Shown here: positions 8,157 through 17,641 of the stretch, one piece after another
How positions within the stretch are numbered: the first letter of the stretch is position 1
How the letters are laid out: every line of letters starts with the position of its first letter
Origin: Streptomyces sp. 135
GTDB taxonomy: Bacteria > Actinomycetota > Actinomycetes > Streptomycetales > Streptomycetaceae
Reading direction: 5' to 3'
Assembly: GCF_020026305.1 (NCBI RefSeq)
Contig: NZ_CP075691.1
Span: 3,658,001-3,722,000 of the forward strand
DNA length: 64,000 nucleotides
Made by a program: the position numbers and the translations under genes
The notes under the pieces: model-generated
What the model saw: the letters and a program-made list of their open reading frames with translations, nothing else
Database searches by the model: none
Told to the model about the DNA's origin: nothing

Positions 8157-9868
8157 TCGCCGCCATCAAACCGGCCGGGTCCAACACCCGCGGACTGCTC
8201 GCCTACCTCTACGGCCCAGGCCGCCACGACGAGCACCTCGATCCGCACATCGTGGCGGGGTTCGCGATGCTCGGCATGCCCGACCCTGGCCGTGACGAGA
8301 ACGCCACCCTCACCGAACTCGCCCGCCACCTCGACGAGCCCGTGCGGCTGCGCAACGGCGAGTTCGGCAAACAGGTCACCGACCATGTGTGGCACTGCCC
8401 GGTCCGTGCCGCCCCCGAGGACCGTTACCTCTCCGACGCCGAGTGGGGCGAGATCGCCCAGCGCATCGTTGAAGCGGCCGGTATCGCGCCGACCGGTGAT
8501 GATCTGGGCTGCCGTTGGATCGCCGTACGGCACGCGGATGACCACATCCATATCCTCGCCACCACCGTCCGCGAAGACGGCTGCCGTCCCAAACTCCACG
8601 GCAGCGGCGTGCGCGTCGGTGACGAGTGCCGCGCGATCGAGAAGGACTACGGGCTACGGCAGTTGAAGAAGGGGGACGGAACCGGAAGCCGTCGCCCGAC
8701 TCAGGCGGAGATGCACAAGGCCGAACGCCTCGGCTGGGACCAGCCCAGCGCCGAGTGGCTCCAGGACCGCATCCGTGCCGCCATCCCCCATGTGACCAGC
8801 GCCGAGGAATTTGTCGCCTACCTCGAAGCCAGCGGCGTTGAGGTTCAGATCCGGCGCGGCCCGTCAGGCGACCTCCTCGGCTACGCCGCCGGCCGCCCCG
8901 GCGACGTCAACGAGGCCGGCGAGCAGATCTACCACCCCGGAAGCAAGATCTCCCCCGACCTCTCCCTGCCCAAAATCAAGGCCCGCCTCGAATCCAGCCG
9001 ACCCGAAGAACACCCCACCGCCCGCCGCAACCACCCCAGCACCCCGTGGCACCAAGCCACCGACGCACTCGACACCCTCCACACCGACTTCGCCGAAGAC
9101 TCCCACGCCCAAGCCCACATCACCGCCCTCGGCGAACTCCTCGAAGCCACCGCCCAGACGGCACCCGCCCATCTGCAGGCCGAACTCCAAGTCGCCTCAA
9201 AGGCGTTCGCCCGGGCCCAGCGCTCCCAGATCCGGGCCGAAGACCGCGCCGCCCACGTCCTGCGCAGCGCGGCACGCGACATCGTCCACACCGCCACCGG
9301 CCCCGACGGCAGCGCACTCGCCGCCCTGGTCGCAGCCCTCGTCTGGGCCACCATCGTCGCCGCGCGCTGGCACGAAGCAAAGCACCACGCCCACCAGGCC
9401 GACGCCGCCCGCCAGGCCGTCCAGCACCTCCAGACGGCCGCCGACCTGGCCCTCGCCCCGACGCTCGCCGGACTCACAGCCCGACCGCTCAGGGATGAAG
9501 CCAGCCGCATTCTGGCCGGCGACGTACGGGCAGCCGTCCCCGACCACGCCGAGCGCATCCTCACCGACCCAGCCTGGCCCGCGCTCGCCACCGTCCTCGC
9601 CGACGCCGAAGCCCGCGGCCACCAACCCCACCAACTCCTTCGGGAAGCCGCGGCTCAGCGCGAGTTGACCACCGCACGACAGCCCGCCCGCGTGCTCATC
9701 ACCCGCATCCAGCACACCGGCTGCAACCCGGCACCCAATCGGCGAGCCGAAGCCGCCCGTCGCCGCTCCACCCTCGCAGCCTCGGTCCGCGTCCGGCAGA
9801 CCCACGACGGTCAGTTTCCGTCGACTGCTACGACGCCTACCGAACAGCAGCGCCGACAGCGCCGATAG
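8153..9868 (+). CDS. Relaxase/mobilization nuclease
   Basis: A 571-aa relaxase whose N-terminal about 200 residues carry the MobA/VirD2-like nuclease signature. Tyr18 and Tyr20 (LLAYLYGPG) are candidate nucleophiles, and the metal-binding histidine triad is His127, His131 and His133 (RHADDHIHILATT). The remaining 350 residues are Ala/Arg-rich and helical with a hydrophobic segment (about 398-412, ALAALVAALVWATIV). The GTG start overlaps the mobC stop. It would nick at oriT and pilot single-stranded transfer using another element's mating apparatus. It is 6 bp from the convergent TPR gene that begins the cargo. Confidence 0.92.
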   Translation: MIAAIKPAGSNTRGLLAYLYGPGRHDEHLDPHIVAGFAMLGMPDPGRDENATLTELARHLDEPVRLRNGEFGKQVTDHVWHCPVRAAPEDRYLSDAEWGEIAQRIVEAAGIAPTGDDLGCRWIAVRHADDHIHILATTVREDGCRPKLHGSGVRVGDECRAIEKDYGLRQLKKGDGTGSRRPTQAEMHKAERLGWDQPSAEWLQDRIRAAIPHVTSAEEFVAYLEASGVEVQIRRGPSGDLLGYAAGRPGDVNEAGEQIYHPGSKISPDLSLPKIKARLESSRPEEHPTARRNHPSTPWHQATDALDTLHTDFAEDSHAQAHITALGELLEATAQTAPAHLQAELQVASKAFARAQRSQIRAEDRAAHVLRSAARDIVHTATGPDGSALAALVAALVWATIVAARWHEAKHHAHQADAARQAVQHLQTAADLALAPTLAGLTARPLRDEASRILAGDVRAAVPDHAERILTDPAWPALATVLADAEARGHQPHQLLREAAAQRELTTARQPARVLITRIQHTGCNPAPNRRAEAARRRSTLAASVRVRQTHDGQFPSTATTPTEQQRRQRR

Positions 9869-9874
9869 GCACCG

Positions 9875-11008
9875 TCAGGCCCGTAGGGGTTGCGTTCGTC
9901 CGGGATCGGAGGAACGTGTGAGGCTTTCCCGGATCACGCTGTCGCTGGCGCGCAGAGCCGACGTCAGTTCTCCTCGCAGTTCGTCCGGGAGGACCGCTGT
10001 GCCGAGGGCACAGGCGCGCACCAGCGCGCGACAGTCCTGCACTTGCCGGTCCGTGGCGATCTCGGTGAACAGAGGGTGAGCCAAGTTCTCGCGGGCCGCG
10101 TAGCCGTCCTCGGCGTCCGTCGTCCTGCGGTGGAGGTCCTCGACGATGCGGTGCGCGGCGAGCGCCTCGGCGGAACCGATCGCGTCGAGGACGGTAAGTC
10201 CGAGGCGGGTGTCGAATACGGTCATCCCGGGTTCGGCCTTCCGTCCGGAGTAGGTCGTGAGCAGGTCGGCCAGGTGGCTGTCGATCGGCTGCCCGGCGTC
10301 GCGGCGGCACAGGACGGTCAGGCATGCCGTGACGGCTTGCTCCCACGGGTCGCCGGGCATCGTGTCGGCGAGGAGACCAGCCGCCCCTGCCGTGTCGTTC
10401 GCAACGAGGGCGGTGAGTACGGCGACCTGCCGACCGTCGAGCATCCGCTGTCCGATGCCATGGTGGGCTTCGATGTGCGCCATGGCCTCGGCCCATCGCC
10501 CCTCCGTGGTGAGGGTGCGCGTGCCGTCGGCGAGGAGGACGCGCCACAGCCACGCGCGAACTTCCCGGCGGCCTTCGCCGGTCGCTGTGAGGTCCGCAGG
10601 GACGTTGACGCCCTCGAACCGTGCCGCTGTGCCCGTCTCGACGGCCTTGTACAGGTCGAGGAGTCGCTGGCGCCCCTCCTCGGCGTGGCCGGCGCGGATC
10701 TGGAGGCGGGCGAGGTTGACGACCGGTTCCAGTCCTCGGATCGCGCTCATGCCGGGCAGGGGGCAGGCGTGGAGATAGGCGGCGGCGTGCTGGCGGCACA
10801 TCTCGCGGGCGAGGTCGGGGAGGTCGAGGTCGGAGGCGATGAGCGCGGCCTGGTTGTAGACGGCCGATGCGAGCCCCTGGTCGGCCTTCTTCACTGCGGT
10901 GTCGGCCAGGTCGACAAGTGCGCGTACGCGTTCAGGCAGGGGCAGGCAGGCGGGGCGGAATCGGGCGACGAGCGGGAAGCGCTGGGCTGTGAGGCCGTGC
11001 GGGTCCAT
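9875..11008 (-). CDS. TPR-like protein at the end of the lanthipeptide operon
   Basis: A 377-aa all-helical protein with repeated TPR-like helical pairs (VRALVDLADTAVKKADQGLASAVYNQAALIASDLD, GLEPVVNLARLQIRAGHAEEGRQRLLDLYKAVE). It has no signal peptide, membrane span or catalytic motif. It lies 88 bp after the methyltransferase on the same strand, so it is probably the last gene of the lanthipeptide operon. Similar helical proteins occur near actinobacterial RiPP and XRE loci. I do not recognise a specific function; a scaffold or regulatory role is only a guess. Confidence 0.7.
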   Translation of the reverse strand: MDPHGLTAQRFPLVARFRPACLPLPERVRALVDLADTAVKKADQGLASAVYNQAALIASDLDLPDLAREMCRQHAAAYLHACPLPGMSAIRGLEPVVNLARLQIRAGHAEEGRQRLLDLYKAVETGTAARFEGVNVPADLTATGEGRREVRAWLWRVLLADGTRTLTTEGRWAEAMAHIEAHHGIGQRMLDGRQVAVLTALVANDTAGAAGLLADTMPGDPWEQAVTACLTVLCRRDAGQPIDSHLADLLTTYSGRKAEPGMTVFDTRLGLTVLDAIGSAEALAAHRIVEDLHRRTTDAEDGYAARENLAHPLFTEIATDRQVQDCRALVRACALGTAVLPDELRGELTSALRASDSVIRESLTRSSDPGRTQPLRA

Positions 11009-11096
11009 GGATCCCCCGGGTCGAGAGTGAGGACTGCTGAGGCGGCGGTGCCCGCCAGTCGTGTGCCGACGGGCACCGTCCGCTAGGGGTGGGGCG

Positions 11097-13178
11097 TCAT
11101 CGCCAGTCGACGACGATGCGGTTCAGCGGGGTGTCGAGGGCGAAGGGACCGGGGCGCTGCTCGATCTCGGGGGCGTCAAGGGGCTGGATCTCGAACGTGG
11201 CCTCACGGTCGCGGTAGTCGCGATCCCAGGTGCGGATGGCGTCGGCGACCTTCGCGGCCAGCTCGTCGCTGCCGGGGCCGTGGCCGATGACGCCGAATTC
11301 CCAGAGCTTGTCGCCCTCGGGGGTCTTCTCCTTCGACAGGCGCCGGGCGAGGTAGGTGACGGCACCCTTGTCGACGACCGCGGTCGACGAGGGGTAGGGG
11401 TCCTCAGTGAGCAGCGTGCCCTTGGCGCTCTGGGGGAACAGCATCCGGATCAGACCTGAGGGCAGGGAGCAGGTGACGAACAGTTCCATCCACTCCGGTG
11501 ACTCCATGGCGCGGACCGTCATACCGGTCCACTTCTCGGTACGCGGCTGGTCAAGCACGCCTGCGAGGGCATCGGCGTCGATGCTCAGCCCGGCGGGGGC
11601 TTGGAGCCGTACGGCGCCGTCCGTACTGAGCGGGATCACTCGGCGGTCGTCGTCGGCGATGCCCCTCCGCAGCGGCATGAAGGTGTTCATCTCGCTGCCG
11701 AAGGACACCCACCGGCCGTCGCGCTGCTCGTAGGCGATGGAGCGGGAGACGGTGCCCTTGAGACGCTGGGGGACGAGGAGCCGGCCACCGGGTGCGAGCT
11801 GCTGCAGCCAGGCATGCGGTACACCGTGCGCGCCGACGGTGGCGATGATCCGGTCGTACGGCGCTGCTTCGGCGTAGCCAAGTGCCCCGTCGCGGGTCAC
11901 GGCCTCGACGTTGGTGGTTCCGGCGGCGGCGAGGTGCGCGCGGGCACCCTCCACGAGGTCGTCGTCGACGTCGAGGGTGGTCACGTGTCCGTTCTCGCCG
12001 ACCAGGTGGGCGAGGAGACCGGCGTTGTAGCCGGTGCCGGCGCCGAGTTCGAGGATGCGTTCGCCGGGCTGAGCTTCGAGCTGGTCCAGCATGAGGGCGA
12101 CGACGCCTGGCTGGGAGGCGCAGGAGATGGAGGTGCCGTCGGTGTCGTACTTGATGTGTACGGGTGCGTTGGCGTAGGCGTCTTCGAGTGACGCGTCGGG
12201 CACGAACACGTGGCGGGGCACGGTCCGCAACGCGGTCTCGACGGCAGGCGTGCGGGCGTGCCCGTCCGCGTGGAGCTGGTCGACCAGTGCGTTGCGGAGG
12301 CGCTCGGCGTCCGCCGTGGGGGTGGTGATCGTGTCGGTGTTCACCACGCTGACGCTATCGATGTCGGCCGTTGCCTCGGTGGGCGACTCGGTGTGGTCAC
12401 TCGTTCCCATGACTACCTCTCGTGCGATGTGGGACAGGGCGCTCTGGTCGTCCCGGAGAAGACCGGCGCGGTTGGCGTGGAAGATCACGTGGTGGGCTAT
12501 GACGGCGCGCAGGCCGCGGGTGAGGGCGCCGCGGGCTGCGAGGTCGGCGAGCGTGGCTCCGGCCCGTTCGAAGGCGGTGACCCACTCGTCATACCTGTGC
12601 AGTGGACCGTTAGGGCGGCAGAGGCTGCGGACATCCGCGGTCATCAACTTCTGCATGGGCGTGATCAGTTCGGCGGCTCGTTCGGGGTGTGGTGGATTGG
12701 TGACCGATCGAAGAGCTGCGACCTTCGCCCATACGTCGCCCTGTTCGAACCAGTCGAGTCCGGCGCCGCGCATCATGGCGCTCGCGAGCAGGACCGCGGT
12801 CTCCCGGCGTCCCAAGTGCATCGGGCTCGGCTGGTAGGTGAGCAGGTGGCGGCAGTCGCTGTGGAAGAGTTCGTGGGCTGCGTCCATAGCCTCGGGGCCG
12901 CCGAAAGCGTCCGTCTCGGGCTCGTAGACGCAGGGCAGGCATGACACGGCCACGCCGTTGCCGATGAGATCGCTCAGGAGCGACTCGACGGCTGGTGAGG
13001 GCTTGTCTGCGAGGTAACGCAGCGGCCAGGGCTGCTTGTTCATGAACCACCAGCCGGTGAGCTGCCCGTCGGCCTCGGCCTCGATCAGGGCGGGACCGAG
13101 GCGTTCGGCGATGGTGCGCCGTGCCATCTCGCGGTCGACGAAGGTGATGTTGTGCTGCTGCCAGCGGTCGGGAGGCAT
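11097..13178 (-). CDS. FxLD-system methyltransferase fused to a LanB-C-like domain
   Basis: A 693-aa two-domain protein. Residues about 1-260 resemble the SpaB-C/thiopeptide-type bacteriocin biosynthesis domain (WWFMNKQPWPLRYLADK, ELFHSDCRHLLTYQ). Residues about 295-693 form a protein-L-isoaspartate O-methyltransferase-like enzyme with SAM motif ILELGAGTGYNAGLLAHLV and the long C-terminal extension typical of lanthipeptide-associated PCMT homologues. Characterised relatives methylate a core-peptide Asp, giving succinimide and then isoaspartate. The precursor has Asp44-Asp45 in its core, a plausible target. The ATG is at 13176-13178, 21 bp after lanC. The N-terminal domain could be the leader-binding or glutamate-elimination partner of LanB. 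Confidence 0.85.
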   Translation of the reverse strand: MPPDRWQQHNITFVDREMARRTIAERLGPALIEAEADGQLTGWWFMNKQPWPLRYLADKPSPAVESLLSDLIGNGVAVSCLPCVYEPETDAFGGPEAMDAAHELFHSDCRHLLTYQPSPMHLGRRETAVLLASAMMRGAGLDWFEQGDVWAKVAALRSVTNPPHPERAAELITPMQKLMTADVRSLCRPNGPLHRYDEWVTAFERAGATLADLAARGALTRGLRAVIAHHVIFHANRAGLLRDDQSALSHIAREVVMGTSDHTESPTEATADIDSVSVVNTDTITTPTADAERLRNALVDQLHADGHARTPAVETALRTVPRHVFVPDASLEDAYANAPVHIKYDTDGTSISCASQPGVVALMLDQLEAQPGERILELGAGTGYNAGLLAHLVGENGHVTTLDVDDDLVEGARAHLAAAGTTNVEAVTRDGALGYAEAAPYDRIIATVGAHGVPHAWLQQLAPGGRLLVPQRLKGTVSRSIAYEQRDGRWVSFGSEMNTFMPLRRGIADDDRRVIPLSTDGAVRLQAPAGLSIDADALAGVLDQPRTEKWTGMTVRAMESPEWMELFVTCSLPSGLIRMLFPQSAKGTLLTEDPYPSSTAVVDKGAVTYLARRLSKEKTPEGDKLWEFGVIGHGPGSDELAAKVADAIRTWDRDYRDREATFEIQPLDAPEIEQRPGPFALDTPLNRIVVDWR

Positions 13179-13199
13179 AAGGGTCCTTCGGTCGGTGGA

Positions 13200-14474
13200 T
13201 CAAACGATGAGGAGGCATGCGTCCCAGGCGGACCGGGGTGGTGCGGCGGTGCTGGGCGCAAGGAGGGCCAGGGCTGTGCCGGCGGCGCCGTCGAGGAGGC
13301 CGGGGCCGCCTTCGTGGTCATGGATGAGCGCTGTGGTCGTGAGTTCGGGGTCAGTGTCTGGTGGGGTGACTGCAGCCAGGAGGGCCGGGATCGCGGCGCG
13401 GAGTTTCCCCGCGGTTGAGGGGTGGGCGTCGTCTGCCGTACGTGCGGCGGCGTGGGCGAGGCCGGCGAACCCGTGGCAGAGGCCGTTGTCCGTCGTGGCC
13501 TTCAGCTGCTCGGGGTCGGTGAGGGCAGCCACGAGCGCGGACTCCGCGTCGATCTGGCGGCTGGTATCGCCGAGAGCGAGCGCGGCAAGTTGCTGGGCGC
13601 GGGCGAGGCCGGCGGTGCCGTAGCACCAGGACGGCCGCCGGGGCGCGGACGGGGCGAGATGCCCCGTCCGCAGCTCGTCCTGAGTGACCCAGTACGGCCA
13701 GACCGGTCCGCCGTCAGCTCTCTGCTTCCAGCGGTCCAGCCAGGTCAGGATGGTGTGCAGTGCCGCGTGGTGCCCGTCAGTCACGGAGCCGTTCCGAGCG
13801 GCGAGGGCCAAGAACGCGAGCACACCGCCGATGCCGTGCGCCATGCCGGTGTTGGCGTGTCCGCCGGGGAATCGGTCGTCCGGGCTGCCGGAGGGCCCGG
13901 TCTCCGTCCACCAGCCCGGCAGGGTCTCGCCATGGTGGGTGATCGGTTCGGTGAGGCGCATGCAGTAGTCGAGAACGGCGCGCATCGTGGAACTGCCGGG
14001 GTTTCGGCGCAGTAGGTAGGCGCCGTATCCGGTGAGGCCCCTGATGGCGTCGAACTCGGCGAGCTGCGGCAGGCGTCCGGCGTCGATGCGGCGGTGTGCG
14101 GCGTCGAGACGGCGTCCGACGTCGATTGCGATCTGTCCGTCCATCGCGTCGAGGGCGCGCTGGTAAGAGCCGGGGAGGTAGTCGGCGGCGCAGGTCAGGG
14201 CGTGGGCGAAGGCGGGCACTCCGTAGAACAGGTGGCTGTCCGGGCCGCTGGTGAGCGGGTGCCGGGAGGCAGCGGCGAGCCAGTCGTGGGCGCGGTGCCA
14301 CGGGCCGAGGCCCCTCGCGGCCAGCTCGATGTGCAGGAGCGCGATTCCGGGCGGGCCGTAAGCAAGGTGCTGCCGGTCCGAGGACAGCGTCCTGAAGCCG
14401 AGGGGCACGGTGTCGGGGTCGGCGAGCCGGGCGGCGATGGCGTGGACCAAGCCGAGCATGGGGTGGGCGGTCAC
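13200..14474 (-). CDS. LanC-like lanthionine cyclase
   Basis: A 424-aa LanC-family protein, the zinc enzyme that adds Cys thiols to dehydroalanine/dehydrobutyrine to form thioether rings. The zinc ligands are visible as Cys in RPSWCYGTAGLARAQ and Cys-His in GLCHGFAGLAHAA. The inner-toroid Gly motif AHGIGGVLAFLALA is present. The GTG start (14472-14474) overlaps the lanB stop by 4 bp, so B and C are translationally coupled. The length matches stand-alone class I cyclases. Confidence 0.92.
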   Translation of the reverse strand: MTAHPMLGLVHAIAARLADPDTVPLGFRTLSSDRQHLAYGPPGIALLHIELAARGLGPWHRAHDWLAAASRHPLTSGPDSHLFYGVPAFAHALTCAADYLPGSYQRALDAMDGQIAIDVGRRLDAAHRRIDAGRLPQLAEFDAIRGLTGYGAYLLRRNPGSSTMRAVLDYCMRLTEPITHHGETLPGWWTETGPSGSPDDRFPGGHANTGMAHGIGGVLAFLALAARNGSVTDGHHAALHTILTWLDRWKQRADGGPVWPYWVTQDELRTGHLAPSAPRRPSWCYGTAGLARAQQLAALALGDTSRQIDAESALVAALTDPEQLKATTDNGLCHGFAGLAHAAARTADDAHPSTAGKLRAAIPALLAAVTPPDTDPELTTTALIHDHEGGPGLLDGAAGTALALLAPSTAAPPRSAWDACLLIV

Positions 14475-17400
14475 GAGGCCCTCCCCTTGGTGCGGGCGGT
14501 CCAGGCCAGGGCGGCGGCGCGCGCCAGGTAGAGGCACACCTCCTCCTCCGGAAAGTTCACGGCGACGTGGCGCACGAAATGGACGTGCAGCAGGGAGGTC
14601 AGGACGTCGTCGACGGCGATGCCCTGGGTGTCCGGGCCGGGCAGGTGCGGCCGGTACGCGGCGAGCGTCGTATCTCGGTCAGCCCATGCCGACACGATGG
14701 CGTCCCCGCCCGGGACAGAGCGCAGCGCCACCCAGTCGTCGCTCGGGTCGGCGAGCCGTACGGCGTCGGTGAACTGCGGGCGCGGAACCGGAGCGGGGGC
14801 TGTCGGAGGGATGTGGTCGATCAGCCATCGCATCCCGGCTGCGGTGCTGCCGAGGAACGCGGAGGTAATGGCGACCGTGTGGGCCGCTACCAGCGTGCGT
14901 TGTCCGGGACGTTGTGGCTGCGTGAGTTGGGCCAGGGTGACGCGCGAGTCCGCCCGGAAGACCTCCTCGGCCGCCTCCCATGCGATGCCGGAGCCCCAGC
15001 GTCCCATCTCGCGGTAAGAGGTGGGATAGCGGAGATCGGCCAGTAAGCCGACGCACCGCAGCTCATCGGCCCAGGCACTCACCGTTCGGGCCGTGTCGGC
15101 GAAGGCTTCCGGGTCAGGGAGGGCGATGCGTACGCGGAGGTGCTGGTCCGGGTCACGGAAGCGGATGAACCACCACGGCGGGTTGCCCAGTTGTTCGAGG
15201 AGGCCGGGCAAGTGCTGTGAGAGCAGCATGCCTTGGCGGCGGGGGCCACCGTACAGGGCGGCCAGAAGAACTGTGGAAGAGGCAGGCGTCTGCAGCTGGG
15301 CCGCAGACAGGGCACGGGTCCGGCTGGGGGCGGGCAGCGGTGGCCACGTCGGCGGTCGGGTCGCCTTGAGCGGAACTGCCACCTCGTGGGCTCGCCCGCC
15401 GCACCAGCCGTACGCCTCTGGTTCCGGGGCCTCGACTAGTACGGCCAGGCGCGAATGGTCGAGGTGTCGACGCAGGAGCGCACGGTGGCCGGCCTCGTCG
15501 AGGTCAAGGAAGAGACGTCGATCGTTTTCAACGAGATGGAGGCGGCGCGGCAGCCTCCGCCGGGCACGCCAGTCGCTGAACACGGCATCCCACTCGGTCC
15601 GAGGGCGGGCATGGCCGGGCAGTTCGGACGCTTCCAGCCTCCAGCGTGCCGGTGCCAGTACTGTCCGGCCGTACCGCAGACGTGGAAGAAACGGCATCGC
15701 CGCGGCGGCGCCCCAGTCGAAGACGGTGACCTGCGCGCACTGGGCGCGGGACAGTTCGGTGAGGAACCGCACCAGTGGTGGGGTGTGGGTGCGCAGGTTC
15801 AGCGCGTGCATTCCAACGACCTCCACGCGGTGGCCTCGCTCAGGGACGGCGAGGTACATGCGCCGGCCGTCACACCCCACAGCGAAGTCCTCCGGGGTGA
15901 GGACGGTGTCCTGCGGGACGCGGTGCTCCTGAAGGCTGATCACAGTGGGCAGGACCTGTGGGGCGCGAGTGACGTGGACGCTCTCGGGGAGCAGAGGCGG
16001 GAAAGAGAGCTGCGCGGGCACGGTGTTGCCGTCTGCGGCCGGGAGGTCGGCAAGCTCTGCGCCCAGGGCATCCCGGTCGGCGGGGGCCAGCACGCTGAGG
16101 AACCGGCCCGTGGAGACGCCGGCGCCACGGGACACGCTCACGACCTCCAGCCGGAACCGCCCGCGCTGCAACTCCTCCAGACTGGCCGCATGCACTCGCA
16201 CCCCGATCTCCAGGTGCGGCGGCAGCCGAGGCTCGTCGGGACCCATGTCCAGGGCGTCAATCAGTTCGTCCGTGAGGATCACTTCGTCACGGCCGTCGAG
16301 CGCGGCGGCCTGAGCCAGTCGTACGAGGGCGTCATCCCGAGCGGAGACGCGGGGTCTGCGTGCGTCGGCCGGAGCGCCCGGGTAGCCGTCGGGATAGCCG
16401 GTGCCGCTGTCCGCGACGACCTCTGCGAGCGGCACCATCGTGCCGATGCCGTAGCGCTCGTAGAACTGCTGGTGGTAGTCGTTCCACGCGGCGGTCCCGT
16501 ACGGGCGGATGCTCAATCGGGTCAGGACGAGAGCGGCGCGCTCGATCTCTCGGGCGACCGCTTCCGGCAGAACGAGCCGCGCATCCAGGCGGAGGTCGAG
16601 CGCGACGGGGTGGCGACGCAGGCCCGGGACGAGGTCTCGCATCCGCGCCGCGACGCTGTCCCGGCCACCGTGCGTGGCGCACTCCTCCAGGCCCGCCCGG
16701 ATGGCGTGGAGTTCGCGTACGGTCTCGGCGACCGGGGCGAGGCTGCCAGCGTCGATCGCGTCGAGTTGGCCCACCAGATACCCGAGGGCATCGGTCTCGG
16801 TGCTCGGAGCGTGCAGGCCCGTGATCAGTACCCGCCGCCGGATCAGCTCCGCCAGCAGTTGACGAGCCTTCTCGGGACCGGCCTCGGGGAACTCCGCCTG
16901 GAGCTTGTCCACGAGGGTGCCGAACCGAATCGGCGCCCGGGTCGCGGCCAGGACCGCGCGCACCGGTCCAGTCAGGGCCAAAGACGCCTCGACCGCGCGA
17001 GTCCGGTCGTCCTGGACGTCGGGCTGGAAGGGCACGATGAGCCGGTCCCCCCGGTACGTCACGGTGTTGTTGATGACGACGGGCAGCCGTTCGAGGAGGA
17101 CCGGGCATGACTCCAGCCGTGCGACCAGGGCCGCCAACCACTCCGCCCCTGCCCGGCCGACGGCCACATGCTCCTCGCCCCAGTCGGCCCGCGGCTGCGG
17201 ACCGAACGCCGCGGTGGCCACGCCGGCAAACAGGCCGAAGGGTGTCGCCCGGTGCTGGGCCCGCAGCAGGTAGCGGGCCACGGACAGCGCCGCGCGCTGC
17301 ACATCCCGACGGGCGGGATGCTCAGCCGTACACAGAGCCCCTACCTGCGCGGCCAGGACCGGGCTGGAGTACCGGAGGGCCTCGGCGACATCCCTGTCCG

Positions 17401-17554
17401 CCCAGACCGCGCGCAGCCACGCCACACGGGCAGACGAACCACTGGGCGAGCGGTCATCGAGGTCAGGGCATGGAGGAATCGGCAGCGCGGGCCGGGCCAC
17501 GGCGCGCACGAGAACAGTGGAACAGGTGCGGAACGCTGCAGGCGGAGCAACCAC
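14471..17554 (-). CDS. Class I lantibiotic dehydratase LanB
   Basis: About 1027 aa, full-length LanB. The N-terminal Lant_dehydr_N region runs to about residue 650; MRDLVPGLRRHPVALDLRLDARLVLP and YHQQFYERYG are characteristic. A C-terminal SpaB-C elimination domain contains WWFIRFRDPDQHLRVRIALP. It glutamylates Ser/Thr of the precursor using glutamyl-tRNA and eliminates glutamate to give Dha/Dhb. The GTG at 17552-17554 is 6 nt from GGAGG, whereas the TTG one codon earlier is only 3 nt away. It is separated from the precursor gene by a strong hairpin (17584-17621), so its expression is probably attenuated relative to the precursor. Confidence 0.92.
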   Translation of the reverse strand: MVAPPAAFRTCSTVLVRAVARPALPIPPCPDLDDRSPSGSSARVAWLRAVWADRDVAEALRYSSPVLAAQVGALCTAEHPARRDVQRAALSVARYLLRAQHRATPFGLFAGVATAAFGPQPRADWGEEHVAVGRAGAEWLAALVARLESCPVLLERLPVVINNTVTYRGDRLIVPFQPDVQDDRTRAVEASLALTGPVRAVLAATRAPIRFGTLVDKLQAEFPEAGPEKARQLLAELIRRRVLITGLHAPSTETDALGYLVGQLDAIDAGSLAPVAETVRELHAIRAGLEECATHGGRDSVAARMRDLVPGLRRHPVALDLRLDARLVLPEAVAREIERAALVLTRLSIRPYGTAAWNDYHQQFYERYGIGTMVPLAEVVADSGTGYPDGYPGAPADARRPRVSARDDALVRLAQAAALDGRDEVILTDELIDALDMGPDEPRLPPHLEIGVRVHAASLEELQRGRFRLEVVSVSRGAGVSTGRFLSVLAPADRDALGAELADLPAADGNTVPAQLSFPPLLPESVHVTRAPQVLPTVISLQEHRVPQDTVLTPEDFAVGCDGRRMYLAVPERGHRVEVVGMHALNLRTHTPPLVRFLTELSRAQCAQVTVFDWGAAAAMPFLPRLRYGRTVLAPARWRLEASELPGHARPRTEWDAVFSDWRARRRLPRRLHLVENDRRLFLDLDEAGHRALLRRHLDHSRLAVLVEAPEPEAYGWCGGRAHEVAVPLKATRPPTWPPLPAPSRTRALSAAQLQTPASSTVLLAALYGGPRRQGMLLSQHLPGLLEQLGNPPWWFIRFRDPDQHLRVRIALPDPEAFADTARTVSAWADELRCVGLLADLRYPTSYREMGRWGSGIAWEAAEEVFRADSRVTLAQLTQPQRPGQRTLVAAHTVAITSAFLGSTAAGMRWLIDHIPPTAPAPVPRPQFTDAVRLADPSDDWVALRSVPGGDAIVSAWADRDTTLAAYRPHLPGPDTQGIAVDDVLTSLLHVHFVRHVAVNFPEEEVCLYLARAAALAWTARTKGRAS

Positions 17555-17583
17555 CAAGTACCTCCGTGGGTGAGGGGGCGGGC

Positions 17584-17621
17584 GGCTGGTGCCGCCGCGC
17601 GGAGACGCGGCGGCACCAGCC
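17584..17621 (-). terminator. 16-bp-stem hairpin between precursor and lanB
   Basis: A perfect 16-bp inverted repeat (17584-17599 and 17606-17621, GGCTGGTGCCGCCGCG and its complement) encloses a 6-nt loop. It starts 20 bp after the precursor stop and ends about 30 bp before lanB. It has no T-tract and so is best read as an attenuator or 3' mRNA stabiliser that makes precursor transcripts exceed enzyme transcripts, as in other RiPP operons. That role is inferred. Confidence 0.75.
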
Positions 17622-17641
17622 CTGGGTGACCTGGGTCCGGG

